This document shows, one piece after another, positions 22,401-33,062 of a stretch of DNA of 64,000 nucleotides. The position numbers were made by a program, and so were the translations under genes. The notes below the pieces were generated by a model. The model did not search any database. It saw only the letters and a program-made list of their open reading frames with translations, and was not told the origin of the DNA. The DNA is taken from positions 813,001 through 877,000 of the forward strand of contig NC_090191.1 in NCBI RefSeq assembly GCF_024679245.1. Reading direction: 5' to 3'. Each line of letters opens with the position of its first letter. The first letter of the stretch is position 1. Origin of the DNA: Pseudorasbora parva (taxonomy: Eukaryota; Chordata; Actinopteri; Cypriniformes; Gobionidae).

Positions 22401-24149
22401 CGTTCCAGGTTCTATTGGCCTAAAATGGCTAATTCTGTGGAAAGAAAAATAAAAACCTGTGAGCGTTGTGTTCGGAGGAAAGCTCCACCACAGAGGGCAG
22501 CTCCCTTAGTGAACATACAGACCAGCAGGCCCTTGGAGCTGGTCTGCATGGATTTCTTGTCGGTAGAGCCAGACAGTAGCAACGCAAAGGATATATTGGT
22601 CATTACTGACCATTTTACAAAATATGCCATTGCGATACCTACCAAAGATCAAAAGGCTCGGACCGTGGCCAGATGTCTCTGGGATCATTTCTTACTGCAT
22701 TATGGGTTTCCTGAAAAATTGCATAGTGATCAGGGCCCAGATTTCGAATCCCGAACCATTCAAGAGCTGTGCAGAGTCGCGGGTATCCGTAAGGTGAGGA
22801 CGACCCCCTATCATCCCAGAGGGAACCCAGTGGAGCGGTTCAACAGGACCCTGCTGCAAATGTTAGGAACCCTGGAGAACGCTAAGAAGGCCCACTGGAA
22901 GGAATTTGTTAAACCGCTTGTGCATGCATACAATTGCACGAAGAACGATGTTACAGGGTACTCACCTTATGAAATGATGTTCGGACGCCAGCCTCGATTG
23001 CCTGTGGATCTTGCTTTTGGACTTCCAGTCAATGACTTCTCCCAGTCTCACTCGCAGTATGTGAAATCTCTGAAGGACCGGTTGGAGGAGAGCTACCAGT
23101 TCGCAACTCGCAATGCTATGAAGGTAGCGGGAAGAAACAAGAGGAGATTTGACAGGAATGTAGTCGCTTCCGTTCTGGACATAGGGGATCGAGTCCTAGT
23201 AAGAAATGTCCGGCTGAGAGGAAAGCACAAAATAGCGGATAGATGGGAACATGACGTCTATGTTGTGTTAAAGAAAAGCAGTGGCATCCCCGTGTATACA
23301 GTTCGGCCAGAAGGAAAGGAAAGTCCAGTGCGTACTTTGCATCGCGATTTACTTCTGCCCTGTGGGTTCTTGCCTAACACTGAGTTTGAAGACCCTGTCC
23401 AGCCAAAGGAACATTGTAGGCCTCGGACAAGAGCTCAGTCCAGAGTCGAGGATGGTGCTGAAGCACAGATGAGTCATTCTGAATCTGAGAGTGAATCTGT
23501 TCACTTTGATGTACCTGGAGAGTCCTTGGAGTTCACTACTAGAGTTATTCCTGAAAAGAGACCAACTCATGAGTCAGAGAGTACATTGAGTATAAGAAAC
23601 TTACCTGTAGTTGATTCCGTAAGTCCATCATCAATTGTCCTGGATCAGTTAGGTGATGATTCACCTGCTGAACAAAACTCAGTCAGTGATGGAGTCCAGA
23701 TTAACTCACCTCTTACGCATCATGCAGAACCAGACGCCTCTGGAGTTGAACCTGGAAGTAATGGAGAAGAGAGAATAACCGAAGTAATCTCAGAAAAAGA
23801 ATTTGATGAATCAAGTAATCAACCAGATGAGTCATATGAGGTGGTCAATGAAACTGGGCCAGATGCACATAAAGAGAGAGTTATTCCTTATTCTGACTCA
23901 CCCCTTGTCAGACATCCGTCAGACATTCCTGCTGTGCCAGAGGATGCAGGAGATATGGATCCAAGACGTTCGATGAGGCAAAGTAGACCACCGAACAAGT
24001 TGCAGTATGCACGGCTGGGAAATCCCTTGATTTCAGTCATTCAGTCCTTATTGCAAGGATTAAGCTCTGCCCTTTCTGAATCAGTAGAAGAGTCTGAATA
24101 TCTTAAATATCCTCACAATACTGGACCCAGTGCAGTTCCACCTGTGTGA
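19398..24149 (+). CDS. pol: Pol polyprotein: protease, RT, RNase H, integrase
   Basis: A 1583-codon frame, -1 relative to Gag and overlapping it by 58 nt. It is probably translated by frameshifting near 19431-19437 rather than from the ATG at 19398. Aspartic protease: LLDTGSQVTTIP, residues 74-85. Reverse transcriptase: about 390-570, with LDLKSGYYQIEM and the active-site variant FIDD at 523-526 in place of YxDD. RNase H: Asp694 (HTDAS), Glu735 and Asp761 (TDSN). Integrase: zinc-binding His986, His991, Cys1021, Cys1024, then Asp1052, Asp1111 and Glu1147. A C-terminal tail of about 200 residues is acidic and Ser-rich, with no chromodomain that I can see. No internal stop; likely functional enzyme set. 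Confidence 0.95.
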   Translation: MGPEKPSCIPTVKLQSVSVAGRTETEEGPTCPSKPRKAFNKCHEEVTQRKLPRGLVGMKCTAQLFVEGTPVNCLLDTGSQVTTIPLSFYHDHLSNHPMKSLESLLEVEGANGQSVPYLGYVELTLTFPKEFLGVETEITTLALVVPDLMHMPQVLVGTNSLDALYANHAQESSANLNPAFNGYRAVLKILDVRHKQMSTEVLGCVTLGGTTPKIVSAGSVAVLDGVVHLSHCSPESFTTLGQPEMSSVPGGLLVASGLYTLPAKRSCSLPVVVRNDTQTDIAVPPKAVIAEMYAVQHVIETQPRCGSPQTPLNPGSAQIKIDFGDSPLPAEWRTRISALLNSMPEVFALHDMDYGHTEKVRHHIKLSDETPFKHRARPIHPQDVDAVRKHLQDLLAAGIIRESESPFASPIVVVRKKDNSVRLCIDFRKLNSQTIKDAYALPNLEEVFSVLNGSKWFSVLDLKSGYYQIEMEEVDKHKTAFVCPQGFWEFNRMPQGITNAPSTFQRLMERCMGHLNRKEVLVFIDDLIVFSETLEEHEHRLLQVLTRLKEYGLKLSPEKCKFFQTSVRYLGHIVSERGVETDPAKIEAIKTWPRPQTLKELKSFLGFAGYYRRFVQDFSKIVKPLNNLTAGYPPIRKGRKCKDVNRHYYDPKEKLGDRWDASCQQAFEAIVEKLTTAPVLGYADPTLPYVLHTDASTVGLGAALYQEQEGQLRVLAYASRGLTKSESRYPAHKLEFLALKWAVTSKFSDYLYGAEFTVVTDSNPLTYLLTSAKLDSTSYRWLSGLSVYNFKIQYRAGAQNQDADGLSRRPNGQLLNDLESQKEQERIKQFTLNHLAETNKDLSVILPEAVKAVCEKHQVDQSQDGHCLVSMTLAESMMMDAGALPQEFQEEYEHGLPVIPHLSEEDLADQQRADPELREVLEYLESGEKPLGRTSQSPTMVMWMREWNKLEIKNGVLYRKRMDQGRALSQLVLPKDLRQMVLTSLHDDMGHLGLERTLDLLRSRFYWPKMANSVERKIKTCERCVRRKAPPQRAAPLVNIQTSRPLELVCMDFLSVEPDSSNAKDILVITDHFTKYAIAIPTKDQKARTVARCLWDHFLLHYGFPEKLHSDQGPDFESRTIQELCRVAGIRKVRTTPYHPRGNPVERFNRTLLQMLGTLENAKKAHWKEFVKPLVHAYNCTKNDVTGYSPYEMMFGRQPRLPVDLAFGLPVNDFSQSHSQYVKSLKDRLEESYQFATRNAMKVAGRNKRRFDRNVVASVLDIGDRVLVRNVRLRGKHKIADRWEHDVYVVLKKSSGIPVYTVRPEGKESPVRTLHRDLLLPCGFLPNTEFEDPVQPKEHCRPRTRAQSRVEDGAEAQMSHSESESESVHFDVPGESLEFTTRVIPEKRPTHESESTLSIRNLPVVDSVSPSSIVLDQLGDDSPAEQNSVSDGVQINSPLTHHAEPDASGVEPGSNGEERITEVISEKEFDESSNQPDESYEVVNETGPDAHKERVIPYSDSPLVRHPSDIPAVPEDAGDMDPRRSMRQSRPPNKLQYARLGNPLISVIQSLLQGLSSALSESVEESEYLKYPHNTGPSAVPPV
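19431..19493 (+). promoter_or_regulatory. Predicted -1 ribosomal frameshift signal (slippery site plus H-type pseudoknot)
   Basis: In the Gag frame the heptamer G TTA AAC (19431-19437) fits X XXY YYZ spacing; GUUAAAC is a known functional viral slippery site (equine arteritis virus). After a 6-nt spacer, 19444-19454 pairs with 19463-19473 (11 positions, one C-A mismatch). The loop AGGGC (19457-19461) pairs with GCCCT (19489-19493). This gives a 2-nt loop 1 and a 15-nt loop 3, a geometry typical of H-type pseudoknots. Pol is in the -1 frame relative to Gag, so the signal has the right direction and place. Activity is inferred, not shown. Confidence 0.8.
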
Positions 24150-24186
24150 CTTCACCACTCCCAAGCACAGGGACGTGCTATGATTC

Positions 24187-24198
24187 AGGAGGGGGAAG
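24187..24198 (+). other. Polypurine tract
   Basis: AGGAGGGGGAAG immediately abuts the 3' LTR (TGTAACC at 24199). It would prime plus-strand DNA synthesis. Confidence 0.9.
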
Positions 24199-25912
24199 TG
24201 TAACCAAGGTTACCAGAGAGTGATATAAGAAGAATAAATAATGTGATTAATATAACAACTTAATAATGTGGAAAATTACTGGAAACAGCTTAGAAGAAAT
24301 ATATTCATAGAGGAAAATATTATTTTTATACATATATATATGTATATACATCTACATCTGGTTATTAATCTGACCAATGAGGATCAGTTTTGTACTTGAG
24401 ATGAGTCAATGAGAGCGCAGAATGTGGCGCAGCGGAAAAATTGATTTCCGGGTTTTGCACGAGGTTTGCTCGTGGAATGAGATGCAGCTCTATCTATCGG
24501 GCACAGATGATGAATGAGCGCGGTGTTCACTGACACTCCGCGATATAGAAACACCGAAGGTGATCATTTGGATGTGTTTTATCAATGGATGGATGTAAGT
24601 GAAATGACGCATTTTATTATCTATTAGTTAAAAAATGACATTGATATTATAATGTGACTGAAACGGACATTTAACTTGTAAAATTAAAAGTGTATGGTGA
24701 TATACATGTAGTATATTAGCGACAGTGTTGCTAAAGTGTTCACGGAGCATATTTTTGATTTAAAAAAAGGTTAAGAGAAGGATTTAAAGGGGACGCACTG
24801 TATCTTCACCATTCTGGAATTTTCTGAGTTTAACGATCTCCTTGGTAAGTCAAATTGCCTTGTTAATTGTCACCAATTAAATCGTTATTGTTGTGTAAGT
24901 GGAAAAGCAAGAGAAATGGACTTTGTGAGTGATTTATGCATATAAAAATGTGCAATGTTGCATTTGGTACATAACAGCTAACTGTGTGCTGATGTTTGTG
25001 ATAAAGTGGTCAGTTATATATAACTAGTCTGTTATGTTGGAAGAAATAGTCACAAACATTATATATATAAAGGAAATATATTCTTTATTTGAAAAGTACA
25101 ATTACATATGTTCAGTTTATGTGTAAAATGTATGATTATACATTTATTTTCATGAGTTAAAAAATGTTTTGCTGTATGTTGTTACAAAGATATTAATGAT
25201 ATTTTTGTGACCTTGTCTGTTCAAGGTCAGGTTTTTTTCCTTGTGTTTTGTCCTTTTCAAAGTCCTCTGTCTTGTGTGACGAGATACGTATTCTGGAATT
25301 GTCCCGGCCTTCCAGTGGTTGTGAGGAGGGTTTGGACTGGCGAGCCTCCCTTGAGTCTGAGTCTTGAGTTCTGGGTTTCTGTGGAAACAAAAAGACAAGT
25401 TTTCTGAACTCTTCAAATGGTAGGAAATCGAATGACTTTTCCCATCTGTTGTTTTTTTCCTGGGATGAAGATATTTTCCTTCATCAACAGATAAAAGGAC
25501 AATTACATTTTTCCAACGGACTATTTGAAATCAGAGGATATTATTTCATTTCTTTGAGAAGTGTAATGTTTTGTTGGGTTGAAAACTGTGATACATTTTG
25601 AGGTTTGAAGTGAACAAACAAAGTGCTTACCTTGTTGAAAAGGTTCATGAAACCTGTGAAAACGCAAGAGTGATAAAATTAAGAAAAGAGTTTCAATTGT
25701 GAAAATATTTTGTTTATTTTATTTGTATTAATTTTCACATTGATTCAACTTGCCTTTTGAGAGCTTCAAAACAAATACACATTGTGTTCAACCAAACTGT
25801 TATCCGAGTCTGTTCACTGTTGTTGTTGCATCTTTCTCAGCAGCGAATCTAGTTTTCTGAGACGCTGGTCCATAGATTGGCATAAGTCATTAGCCAGAGA
25901 GTGAGCGTTACA
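24199..25912 (+). repeat. 3' LTR of the Gypsy element (1714 bp)
   Basis: Near-identical copy of 15633-17346, with TG...CA ends, followed by target duplication tttg at 25913-25916. Confidence 0.97.
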
Positions 25913-26720
25913 TTTGTCTTTTGTTTAAATTTTAAATGAATTGTATAAACTGGTCATTGTTTAAGATTTGTTCTGCTTTTGTTATGTGATGTCTTCCAGG
26001 TCCTGTCAGCTCTCTGTCTGGAATGCATGTGCCCCAGGACATATTTTAATCATCAAAAGGCCCTTCTCCAGCCAACTATCTTCTGGCATTGGAGGTCTGA
26101 ATAAAATGCTTTGTTGGAGAAGGCATGGCATTCTGGAAAGGCTGTTGTCTTGGGTCGTGACATGAAGGCTGATTCGCCAGGTTTGTTCATTTTGAGTGAA
26201 AAATAATAACATTCAGTTTCTTCAGGTCACTTCAACCACGGTAAAAGAATTATGAAATGTATGGAGCTAATGAAGAATTGTGTACACGCTGTAGACTCAT
26301 TTGATTAAAGTGTTGCTGAATGTGAAAATCCTGCTCAATAAACCAATAACTTGTAAAACTCTGATTCCCCCTAAAGGACACTGTGCCAATTATGAGCTAC
26401 ACGATGATGAACCTAGACAACAGCAAGGTGGTGGACATTCAGTTAATCCAGGTAAAATTATTAACTGCCAGGATAAAAGTCTAAATGTTCAATGTTTTTT
26501 ACATCTCAAAGCATTTGCCTGTTATAGAGTGCTAAATGAAGATTTGTCCTTCTCTCAGAGTAATGAAGTGGGCGGAAGTCCTCGTATGGAACGCAAAGGT
26601 TTTTTGAGAAGCCTCCAGTTCCTGGAATCAGCAGGATTAAGGATTGGTGCAATCGTCACAGATCGCCATCCTTCTGTACTGAAATACTTGAGGGAGCAAT
26701 GTCCTTGTGACTCTAGAAGA

Positions 26721-27148
26721 CTTGAGTTAAGCTTTTCTCTGAGAAAAGAACAAAGAACGGCACTGAAGTCATTCTTAAAAAGGGAAGATGTGTTCGGAGT
26801 TTAGCCGACCGGATACGGCGAGAGTTTAATCTGTCAGCTCTGCTTCACCTTCATTGCTCCGGTTGGTGTAGTGCTCTCCTATCGCGTGCAGAGGGAGTTT
26901 GAAAGACGACCGTTTATCCGCCCCTCGGATTGAGCCGTCAATGGTGAGTTTCCAGACCAAACATCTTGATCACACGAGAGTCGTGGTCAAAGCTGATTCG
27001 ACAGACCAGCTCAGATCAGACATTTTGCCACTGTGTGGTAGGCTTGGCGTTTCCGCGCCTATGAACCACGTGAAATAGCTTCCAACCATGTGCCTGTATA
27101 TCATTTTATTTTATTAGGTTATTATTTGTTTCTAGTTATTTTATTTTG
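26721..27148. other. Unassigned interval
   Basis: A GC-richer stretch between the transposase-like pseudogene and the Gmr1-like remnant. No coding signature, RNA gene or terminal repeat recognised. Confidence 0.4.
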
Positions 27149-27756
27149 TTAGATATTTCCACTTTGCGGGAGTCCCGCAAATAATTTTATTTTCCCGCAC
27201 CCAAGATCATGCCACCCACAACCGCTTTCACCCATCAAATATTGTCCCACACCGCACTCGGTTGTGCTGGGTCCCATGGGAGTGCGGGTCTTTACGTTAA
27301 TCCCATCCGCATCTTCCTGCAACAGCATGGCTCCAGCACCGACCACACTGGCATCCACCTCCAATTTAAACTCAGAAGCAAGATTAGGAGCCATCAAGAC
27401 AGGAGCGCTACAAAGAAGAGTTTTGGTTGACGTAAATGCATGCTGTCAATCGAAACTGACAGAATGGACTTAGGACTGATTTTAAAGGTTCTCCAATGAT
27501 AGAAAAATTACTACAAAAGCTGTGATAATTGCCAGCCGTACCCTTCTCACCAAGCAGTTGGAGCTGGAAATTCAGCTATGGCTGTCACTTTCACTTCTAA
27601 TGTGCGCACTTGACTATGGCCAACTTCTTTACCAAGATAGGTAATTGTTGCTTAGGCAAACTCACACTTGACCAAATTCAAGGTCAGAGAAGGTTTAGCA
27701 AGATGCTCAAATACAGTAACAGGGATACGTGTTCTGACCAGTCAGTAGAATATCCA

Positions 27757-29139
27757 GCAGCCATATCACCCTATAGCCCAAGACTGGTTTCCCACTGAAG
27801 CTAAGCAGGGCTGAGCCTGGTCAGTACGTGGATGGGAGACCAACTGGGAAAACTAGGTTGCTGCTGGTAGAAGTGTTAGTGAGGCCAGCAGGGGGCGCTC
27901 ACCCTGTGGTCTGTGTGGGTCCTAACGCCCCAGTATAGTGATGGTGTTAGTGAGGCCAGCAGGGGGCGCTCACCCTGTGGTCTGTGTGGGTCCTAACGTC
28001 GAAGTATAGTGATGGTGTTAGTGAGGCCAGCAGGGGGCGCTCACCCTGTGGTCTGTGTGGGTCCTAACGCCCCAGTATAGTGATGGTGTTAGTGAGGCCA
28101 GCAGGGGGTGCTCAGCCTGTGGTCTGTGTGGGTCCTAACACCCCAGTATAGTGATGGTGTTAGTGAGGCCAGCAGGGGGTGCTCACCCTGTGGTCTGTGT
28201 GGGTCCTAACACCCCAATATAGTGATGGTGTTAGTGAGGCCAGCAGGGGGTGCTCACCCTGTGGTCTGTGTGGGTCCTAACGCCCCAGTATAGTGATGGT
28301 GTTTGTGAGGCCAGCAGGGGGCGCTCACCCTGTGGTCTGTGTGGGTCCTAACGCCCCAGTATAGTGATGGTGTTAGTGAGGCCAGCAGGGGGCGCTCACC
28401 CTGTGGTCTGTGTGGGTCCTAACGCCCCAGTATAGTGATGGTGTTAGTGAGGCCAGCAGGGGGTGCTCACCCTGTGGTCTGTGTGGGTCCTAACACCCCA
28501 ATATAGTGATGGTGTTAGTGAGGCCAGCAGGGGGCGCTCACCCTGTGGTCTGTGTGGGTCCTAACGCCCCAGTATAGTGATGGTGTTAGTGAGGCCAGCA
28601 GGGGGTGCTCACCCTGTGGTCTGTGTGGGTCCTAACGCCCCAGTATAGTGATGGTGTTAGTGAGGCCAGCAGGGGGCGCTCACCCTGTGGTCTGTGTGGG
28701 TCCTAACGCCCCAGTATAGTGATGGTGTTAGTGAGGCCAGCAGGGGGTGCTCACCCTGTGGTCTGTGTGGGTCCTAACACCCCAGTATAGCACCTTCAGA
28801 TGAGACGTTAAACCGAGGTCCTGACTCTCAGTGGTCGTTAAAAATCTCAGTAGGTCCTTCGATAAAGAGTAGGGGTGTAACCCCGGCATCCTGGCCAAAT
28901 TTGCCCACTGGCTTCTGTCCATCATAGCCTCCTAATAATCCCCCTCTCCTGATTGGCTTCATCACTCTGTCTCCTCTCCACCAATTAGCTGGTGTTGTGA
29001 GTGTTCTGGTGCAATATGGCTGCAGTCACATCACCCAAGTGGATGCTGCACATTGGTGGTGGTTGAGGAGAGACCCCCTTCTATGTATAGCGCTTTGAGT
29101 GCCTAGAAAAGCGCTATATAAATTTAATGAATTATTATT
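27757..29139 (+). mobile_element. SINE3 (5S-rRNA-derived) with internal tandem expansion
   Basis: The head 27757-27870 resembles 5S rRNA, including its internal control region (gaagctaagcagggctgagc, ctggtcagtacgtggatggg, agaccaactggga). This identifies the 5S-derived SINE3 class of fish. A block of about 13 units of 71 bp follows, then a unique body and a 3' tail ending gcgctttgagtgcctagaaa and agcgctatataaat, a LINE-like tail used for mobilisation by a partner LINE. The element is about 1.38 kb, much longer than an ordinary SINE, entirely because of the repeat block. It lies inside the RT region of the Gmr1-like remnant. Confidence 0.88.
27873..28797. repeat. 71-bp tandem repeat inside SINE3, about 13 units
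   Basis: Units start gtgttagtgaggccagcagg and end ccccagtatagtgatg, with period 71 (for example 27873, 27944, 28015). Unit variants include ggggcgctc versus ggggtgctc and acgcccc versus acacccc. Confidence 0.96.
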
Positions 29140-31969
29140 AATACACTAATAGATCGTCCAAATAAACATTACAGTTTGGCACCCTGGAAAGCACAATGTT
29201 AATGAGTCGCTGAAAAGAAGCGCATCCCGAAAGCCATACCAGAGTATTGTAAAAAATAAATTAAAAAAACTGTCAGGACTCACTTGCCAATATCCCTTTA
29301 TAAGATCTAATTTACTGACATAATGAGCAGAACCAAGATTGTCCACGCAATCTTCCATGCATGGCAGAGGAAAACAGTCTGGAACGGTAACTGCATTTAC
29401 CTTCTGATAGTCAGTACAAAATCATGCAGTGCTATCACTCTTCGGGAAACATGGTGAACTCCAAGGACTGCAACTAAACTTAGCAAGTCCATGCTTCAGC
29501 AAGTAGTCAACCTCATCTCCCATGACAGCTCTTTGTGACACATGCTGTTTAACGGAGTAGCATCACCCACATTAATATCATGCTGCAGAACTGTAGTGCG
29601 AGAAGGAACATCATTAAACAGAAAAGGGAATTTGTTAATGAGATGCATAATATTACCCTGTTCTCCACATAAATTATGTAAGTGAGATGGAAATTCCCTT
29701 AATACCTCAGAATTCTTGAGTCTAGCACGTTGTTGATATGTACGACGGGTCCCTATACCATCATCCTCAGCATCACGAGTAGCCGTCACTTCACCACAGG
29801 CTGTAGCTACGGGAGCTGAAAAAGGAACTGGGACATCAGCTGCAGTGGAAACTTCATTCAAGGAGATTCCCTACAATTATATGCTTTTAACATGTTCACA
29901 TGGCAAACACTAGACTTTCTTTTTCTGTCTGGGGTACAATCCACATAATCGGTGTCACTCAACTTCCTAAACGCCCGATAAACGTTCAGATAAAGCAGAG
30001 CCAACCACCGGGAGTAACACCAACACCTGATCTCCTTGAAAACAGCGCAGTATAGATTTATGATCAAACCAACATTTCATATTTTCAATAAATCTCTCAC
30101 CATAGAACAAGCTTTATGTAAACGCGTACGGAATTTACTGACATAATCCAATACATTAATTTTAAAACAGAGTCGAAAGTCATTTTTAAAGGACCCCAGA
30201 TGGTATATTGGAACACAAACTCAGCCGGACTAAATCCAAGGCTTACTTGCACAGCCTCTCTAGCCGCAAGCAAAACCAACATTACACCCTCGTCCCAGTC
30301 TTTATGTGTATCCATGCAGTACTTTCTGAGCATCGATTTCAATGTTTGATGGAAACATTCTAAAGCACCTCTCTGAAAGGTAAGCACTCGCAATTTTGTG
30401 AGAAATATTCAGGGTGGTTAAAACTTGTGAAGAGTTTAGAGAAAAAAATAGTGCCTTAATCGGTTTGCACATTCTTCGGTAAACCAAACGTTGAAGAAAA
30501 CCTCACAAGTGCTTTAGTGACTACTGGTGCTGTAATACTTGTCAGCGGAATTGCCTCAGGAAAACGTGTAGCACTACACATGATCCTTGAAATTGATTAC
30601 CATTTCTAGTTATAGGTAGAGGTCCCACGCAATCAGCAATTATACGCTGAAACGGTTATCCTACTACTGGAATAGGGACAAGGGGTGCAGGAGGAATTAC
30701 TTTGTTCAGTTTGCTAGTAATCTGACAAGTGTGACAGGTGATCAAAAATTTGCGATGTCAGTTTAGAGGTGAGGCCAAAAGAAATGCATCAAAATTCAAT
30801 TATAGGTTTTCTTAATTCCTAAATGTCCAGATAGATCATGATCATGAGCTAAGGATAAAGTTTGCTGACGATAACACAAAGGAATGACAATTTGGTACAC
30901 CCTAGGGGTGTCACAAGTACCGGTACTTCGGTACCAAGTTGGTACTGATATTTAAAAAATGTGAGGATACCAGCATTTCTTTAATACCGTAGTACCAAAT
31001 CCCGAGTACATCCGGTACCCGCAGCTGTTTTCAGTCGCTTCCTTGTTTAATCCAAGCACAGGGCTCCAGACTGTAGCCAAATATATTTCCACGAGTTCAC
31101 ACTTACAAAGAAGTCAGATAGAATAAATGGTATGCGTATTTGGCGTGCTGTCTGAGGAGAGGGCTCTGAGCTCGGTATTTGTCCCGAACCCAGATTACTC
31201 CCGCTGTATCTCTGGTTAGGAAAGTTAACCAGGTGCGTGTGAGGTAGAAGGGGTGGTGGAGGGATGCTGCAAACTGTTGAAAAACTTTTGGTGAGTTGAC
31301 TGGGTATTTATGTGATCCTCCACTTGAGCTGATTGGTAGACATGTTGATAACTGATTGTTGCCAGCTGGTTGGAATGACATCATGATTAGGTAGATAATT
31401 TGAACGTGCTTCTCTCGAACTTAGTTTTTTTAAGAAACATTGTATATTGTATATGAACATTAAACTGCAAAGTACTATTTAAAAAGTACTCCTGCATGTT
31501 TTGAGTCTGTGTGTGATGACGGGCGTCCGCCGCACGCGCATAAACCAACACGGCCGTGACACTTGCTCGCTGTCTTTGTTGTCTCTGGCAACTGATGTGG
31601 ATCACTATATGAGGACACGAAGTCACGAACGTATGAACCATCACTTCATGAGAATTTGTTGTTTCATTTGAGAAAACTGTCATATTAACACAGACACTCA
31701 GAAGTTTTCACGGCAACCCGTCAAAATAAAAGTTCGGTGAAAAGTGAAGAACTTGACAGAATATATTAGCCTACTGTTGTACAGTAGATTTAGCTTCGTC
31801 TCTATGTAATAATATGCCTCTACTAATAATAATAATTATGCCAAGATGGTTGCTTATTTTTGACTTGATCCTAAAACAATGTTTTTATTTTTAAACAGCA
31901 TAGGCTATCCTTTAAATATTTATGTATCATTTACTTATAATGATTATCGTCATAAATAATAAACTCATT

Positions 31970-32967
31970 GGGCCTCATTCATGAAACACGAGCAGAACGA
32001 ATTTGTGTGTAAATGGTTCGTAAAGCCACTCTGACGTAAATTTTCGGATTCACGAAAATGTTCGTATTTTCAAAATGTTAGTTGGTACGAAATAAATTTA
32101 CAACTGCTCCCTACCTGTGTAAATGGTGCGTAAAACATTTGATTGTTCTTTGTTCTCATTTAGGCAAACTGATGACATTGCATTTTGATGCACTATGTAG
32201 GGCAGGCCTACCATAATAATATTTCAAGAGTTGATTTGCCCGTCTTTTTGTTTTGTTTTGTTTGTGCTGTTTAACGTTGGGCAATAGGCAGCGCTCGTCA
32301 CTGTCATTTTTTACAGGCGGTCCAATCACATTGGAGGAGGGGCAGGACAAAAACTACACTGACCAATCATCCCACTTTTACACAGACTGATCAACAATAA
32401 TAAAGAATTTACTGCTTTTTACTGCATTTCTAAATTCAGTAATATTCTTCAAAATGAGAGACTAGTACCACATTACTGCCATGGATATTCTGCATCGCTA
32501 CCAAAGTATCTCAGATGCTTGCCTTGCAAAGCGCTCTCAAGCGCCACCAGCTGGCCGTTTTCAGAAGAGCAGCTGGTGATTAGCTGCTAAAAAATGCTTT
32601 GGTGGACACATGATAATTTAATATTTATTGCTAGTCATAGGGCCAATTAGTCTCTTCAACATTTAACAACTCTTCAAAATCCTGGAGCCAAACCTGAAAA
32701 AAAAGTCCAGAAGAGTCCACAGCGTTCCTGGTCACGTCATTTGCAGTTGTAACTCATGGGCGGGGATTATGCTAATTATTAATGAGCGTGCACGTGCATC
32801 CAATTTACTTATGTTTGGAATTCACTAATATACACACGTTTAACTAACGAATCCGTGGTAAATGAAGCATTTGTGAATCTGGAGAAGAGTTTTCGTAAAG
32901 GTCCATTTTACGCGCAAATTACTCAGAATTTGCTCATATATTTACGAAAGTTTCATGGATGAGGCCC
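31970..32967. mobile_element. Nested 998-bp MITE with 3-bp ATT duplication
   Basis: Terminal inverted repeats are GGGCCTCATTCATGAAAC at the left and, inverse, GGGCCTCATCCATGAAAC at the right. ATT flanks both sides (31967-31969 and 32968-32970). A 3-bp duplication favours PIF/Harbinger-type ancestry, which is an inference. It lies inside the 30903-33151 element. Confidence 0.8.
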
Positions 32968-33001
32968 ATTGAATTTAATACAATTTTTGAAAAATAGTTA
33001 A

Positions 33002-33061
<60 letters not shown>

Positions 33062-33062
33062 T
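33002..33062. repeat. (ATT)n microsatellite
   Basis: Uninterrupted ATT trinucleotide run inside the hAT element. Confidence 0.95.

Larger units (their letters stand above)
15633..25912 (+). mobile_element. Young Ty3/Gypsy LTR retrotransposon with PNMA-like Gag
   Basis: The element is 10,280 bp: two 1714-bp LTRs, a primer binding site, Gag, Pol in the -1 frame, and a polypurine tract. It is flanked by a 4-bp target duplication, tttg (15629-15632 and 25913-25916). By eye the LTRs differ at only a couple of positions (for example aaaactactgg versus aaaattactgg, and gtccggttt versus gtcaggttt), so the insertion is recent. Pol domain order is protease, reverse transcriptase, RNase H, integrase, the normal Gypsy order. 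No envelope frame is present. Both coding frames are intact, so the copy may be autonomous. It sits in an intron of a transposase-like pseudogene, starting 5 bases after the splice donor. Confidence 0.96.
14741..26720 (+). pseudogene. Multi-exon DDE-transposase-like gene, broken and interrupted
   Basis: Exon-like pieces on the plus strand read as one protein type that I associate with many uncharacterised fish proteins. They are: 14783-14930 (about MEDTTFEESSTC..., donor GTAAGT); about 15053-15290 plus 15499-15627 (KYMVYEG; later TQWNSQPHIRNTPEGNMHLS), interrupted by a 208-bp MITE; 26000-26180 after acceptor ttccag, ending in DMKADSPG; 26377-26451 with NLDNSKVVDIQLIQ; and 26559-26720 after acceptor tctcag with SNEVGGSPRMERKG and IVTDRHPSVLKYLRE. 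The Asp in KADSPG and the Asp in TDRH could be catalytic residues of an RNase-H-fold transposase (inference). Lesions are a frameshift near 15085, the MITE, an in-frame TAA in exon 26000-26180, and a 1-nt shift near 26397. The Gypsy element lies in the intron after 15627. Superfamily not established. Confidence 0.5.
27149..30860 (-). pseudogene. pol: Pol remnant with integrase before reverse transcriptase
   Basis: In minus-strand order: an integrase zinc-binding-like segment near 30720-30860 (GHLGIKKTY-like); the integrase 3' region at 30393-30200 (GALECFHQTLKSMLRKYC, DWDEGVMLVLLAARE, LGFSPAEFVF); a post-integrase segment at 29858-29990 (RKLSDTDYVDCTPDRKRKS, CHVNMLKAY); a pre-RT segment at about 29580-29660 (LFNDVPSRTTVLQHDINVGD); RT at 29290-29358 (SAHYVSKLDLIKGYWQVS); the RT end near 27570-27680 (ITYLGKEVGHSQVR); and RNase H at 27330-27397 (FKLEVDASVVGAGAMLLQED). 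A SINE3 splits the RT region. Many stops; non-functional. Confidence 0.82.

Noticed and set aside
27757..27870. Functional 5S rRNA gene
   Set aside because: The 5S-like sequence is diverged and continues directly into a SINE body with a LINE-like tail, so it is SINE3.
27841..28800. CRISPR-like regular repeat array
   Set aside because: The 71-bp units are contiguous with no unique spacers and sit inside a SINE3 of a vertebrate genome.
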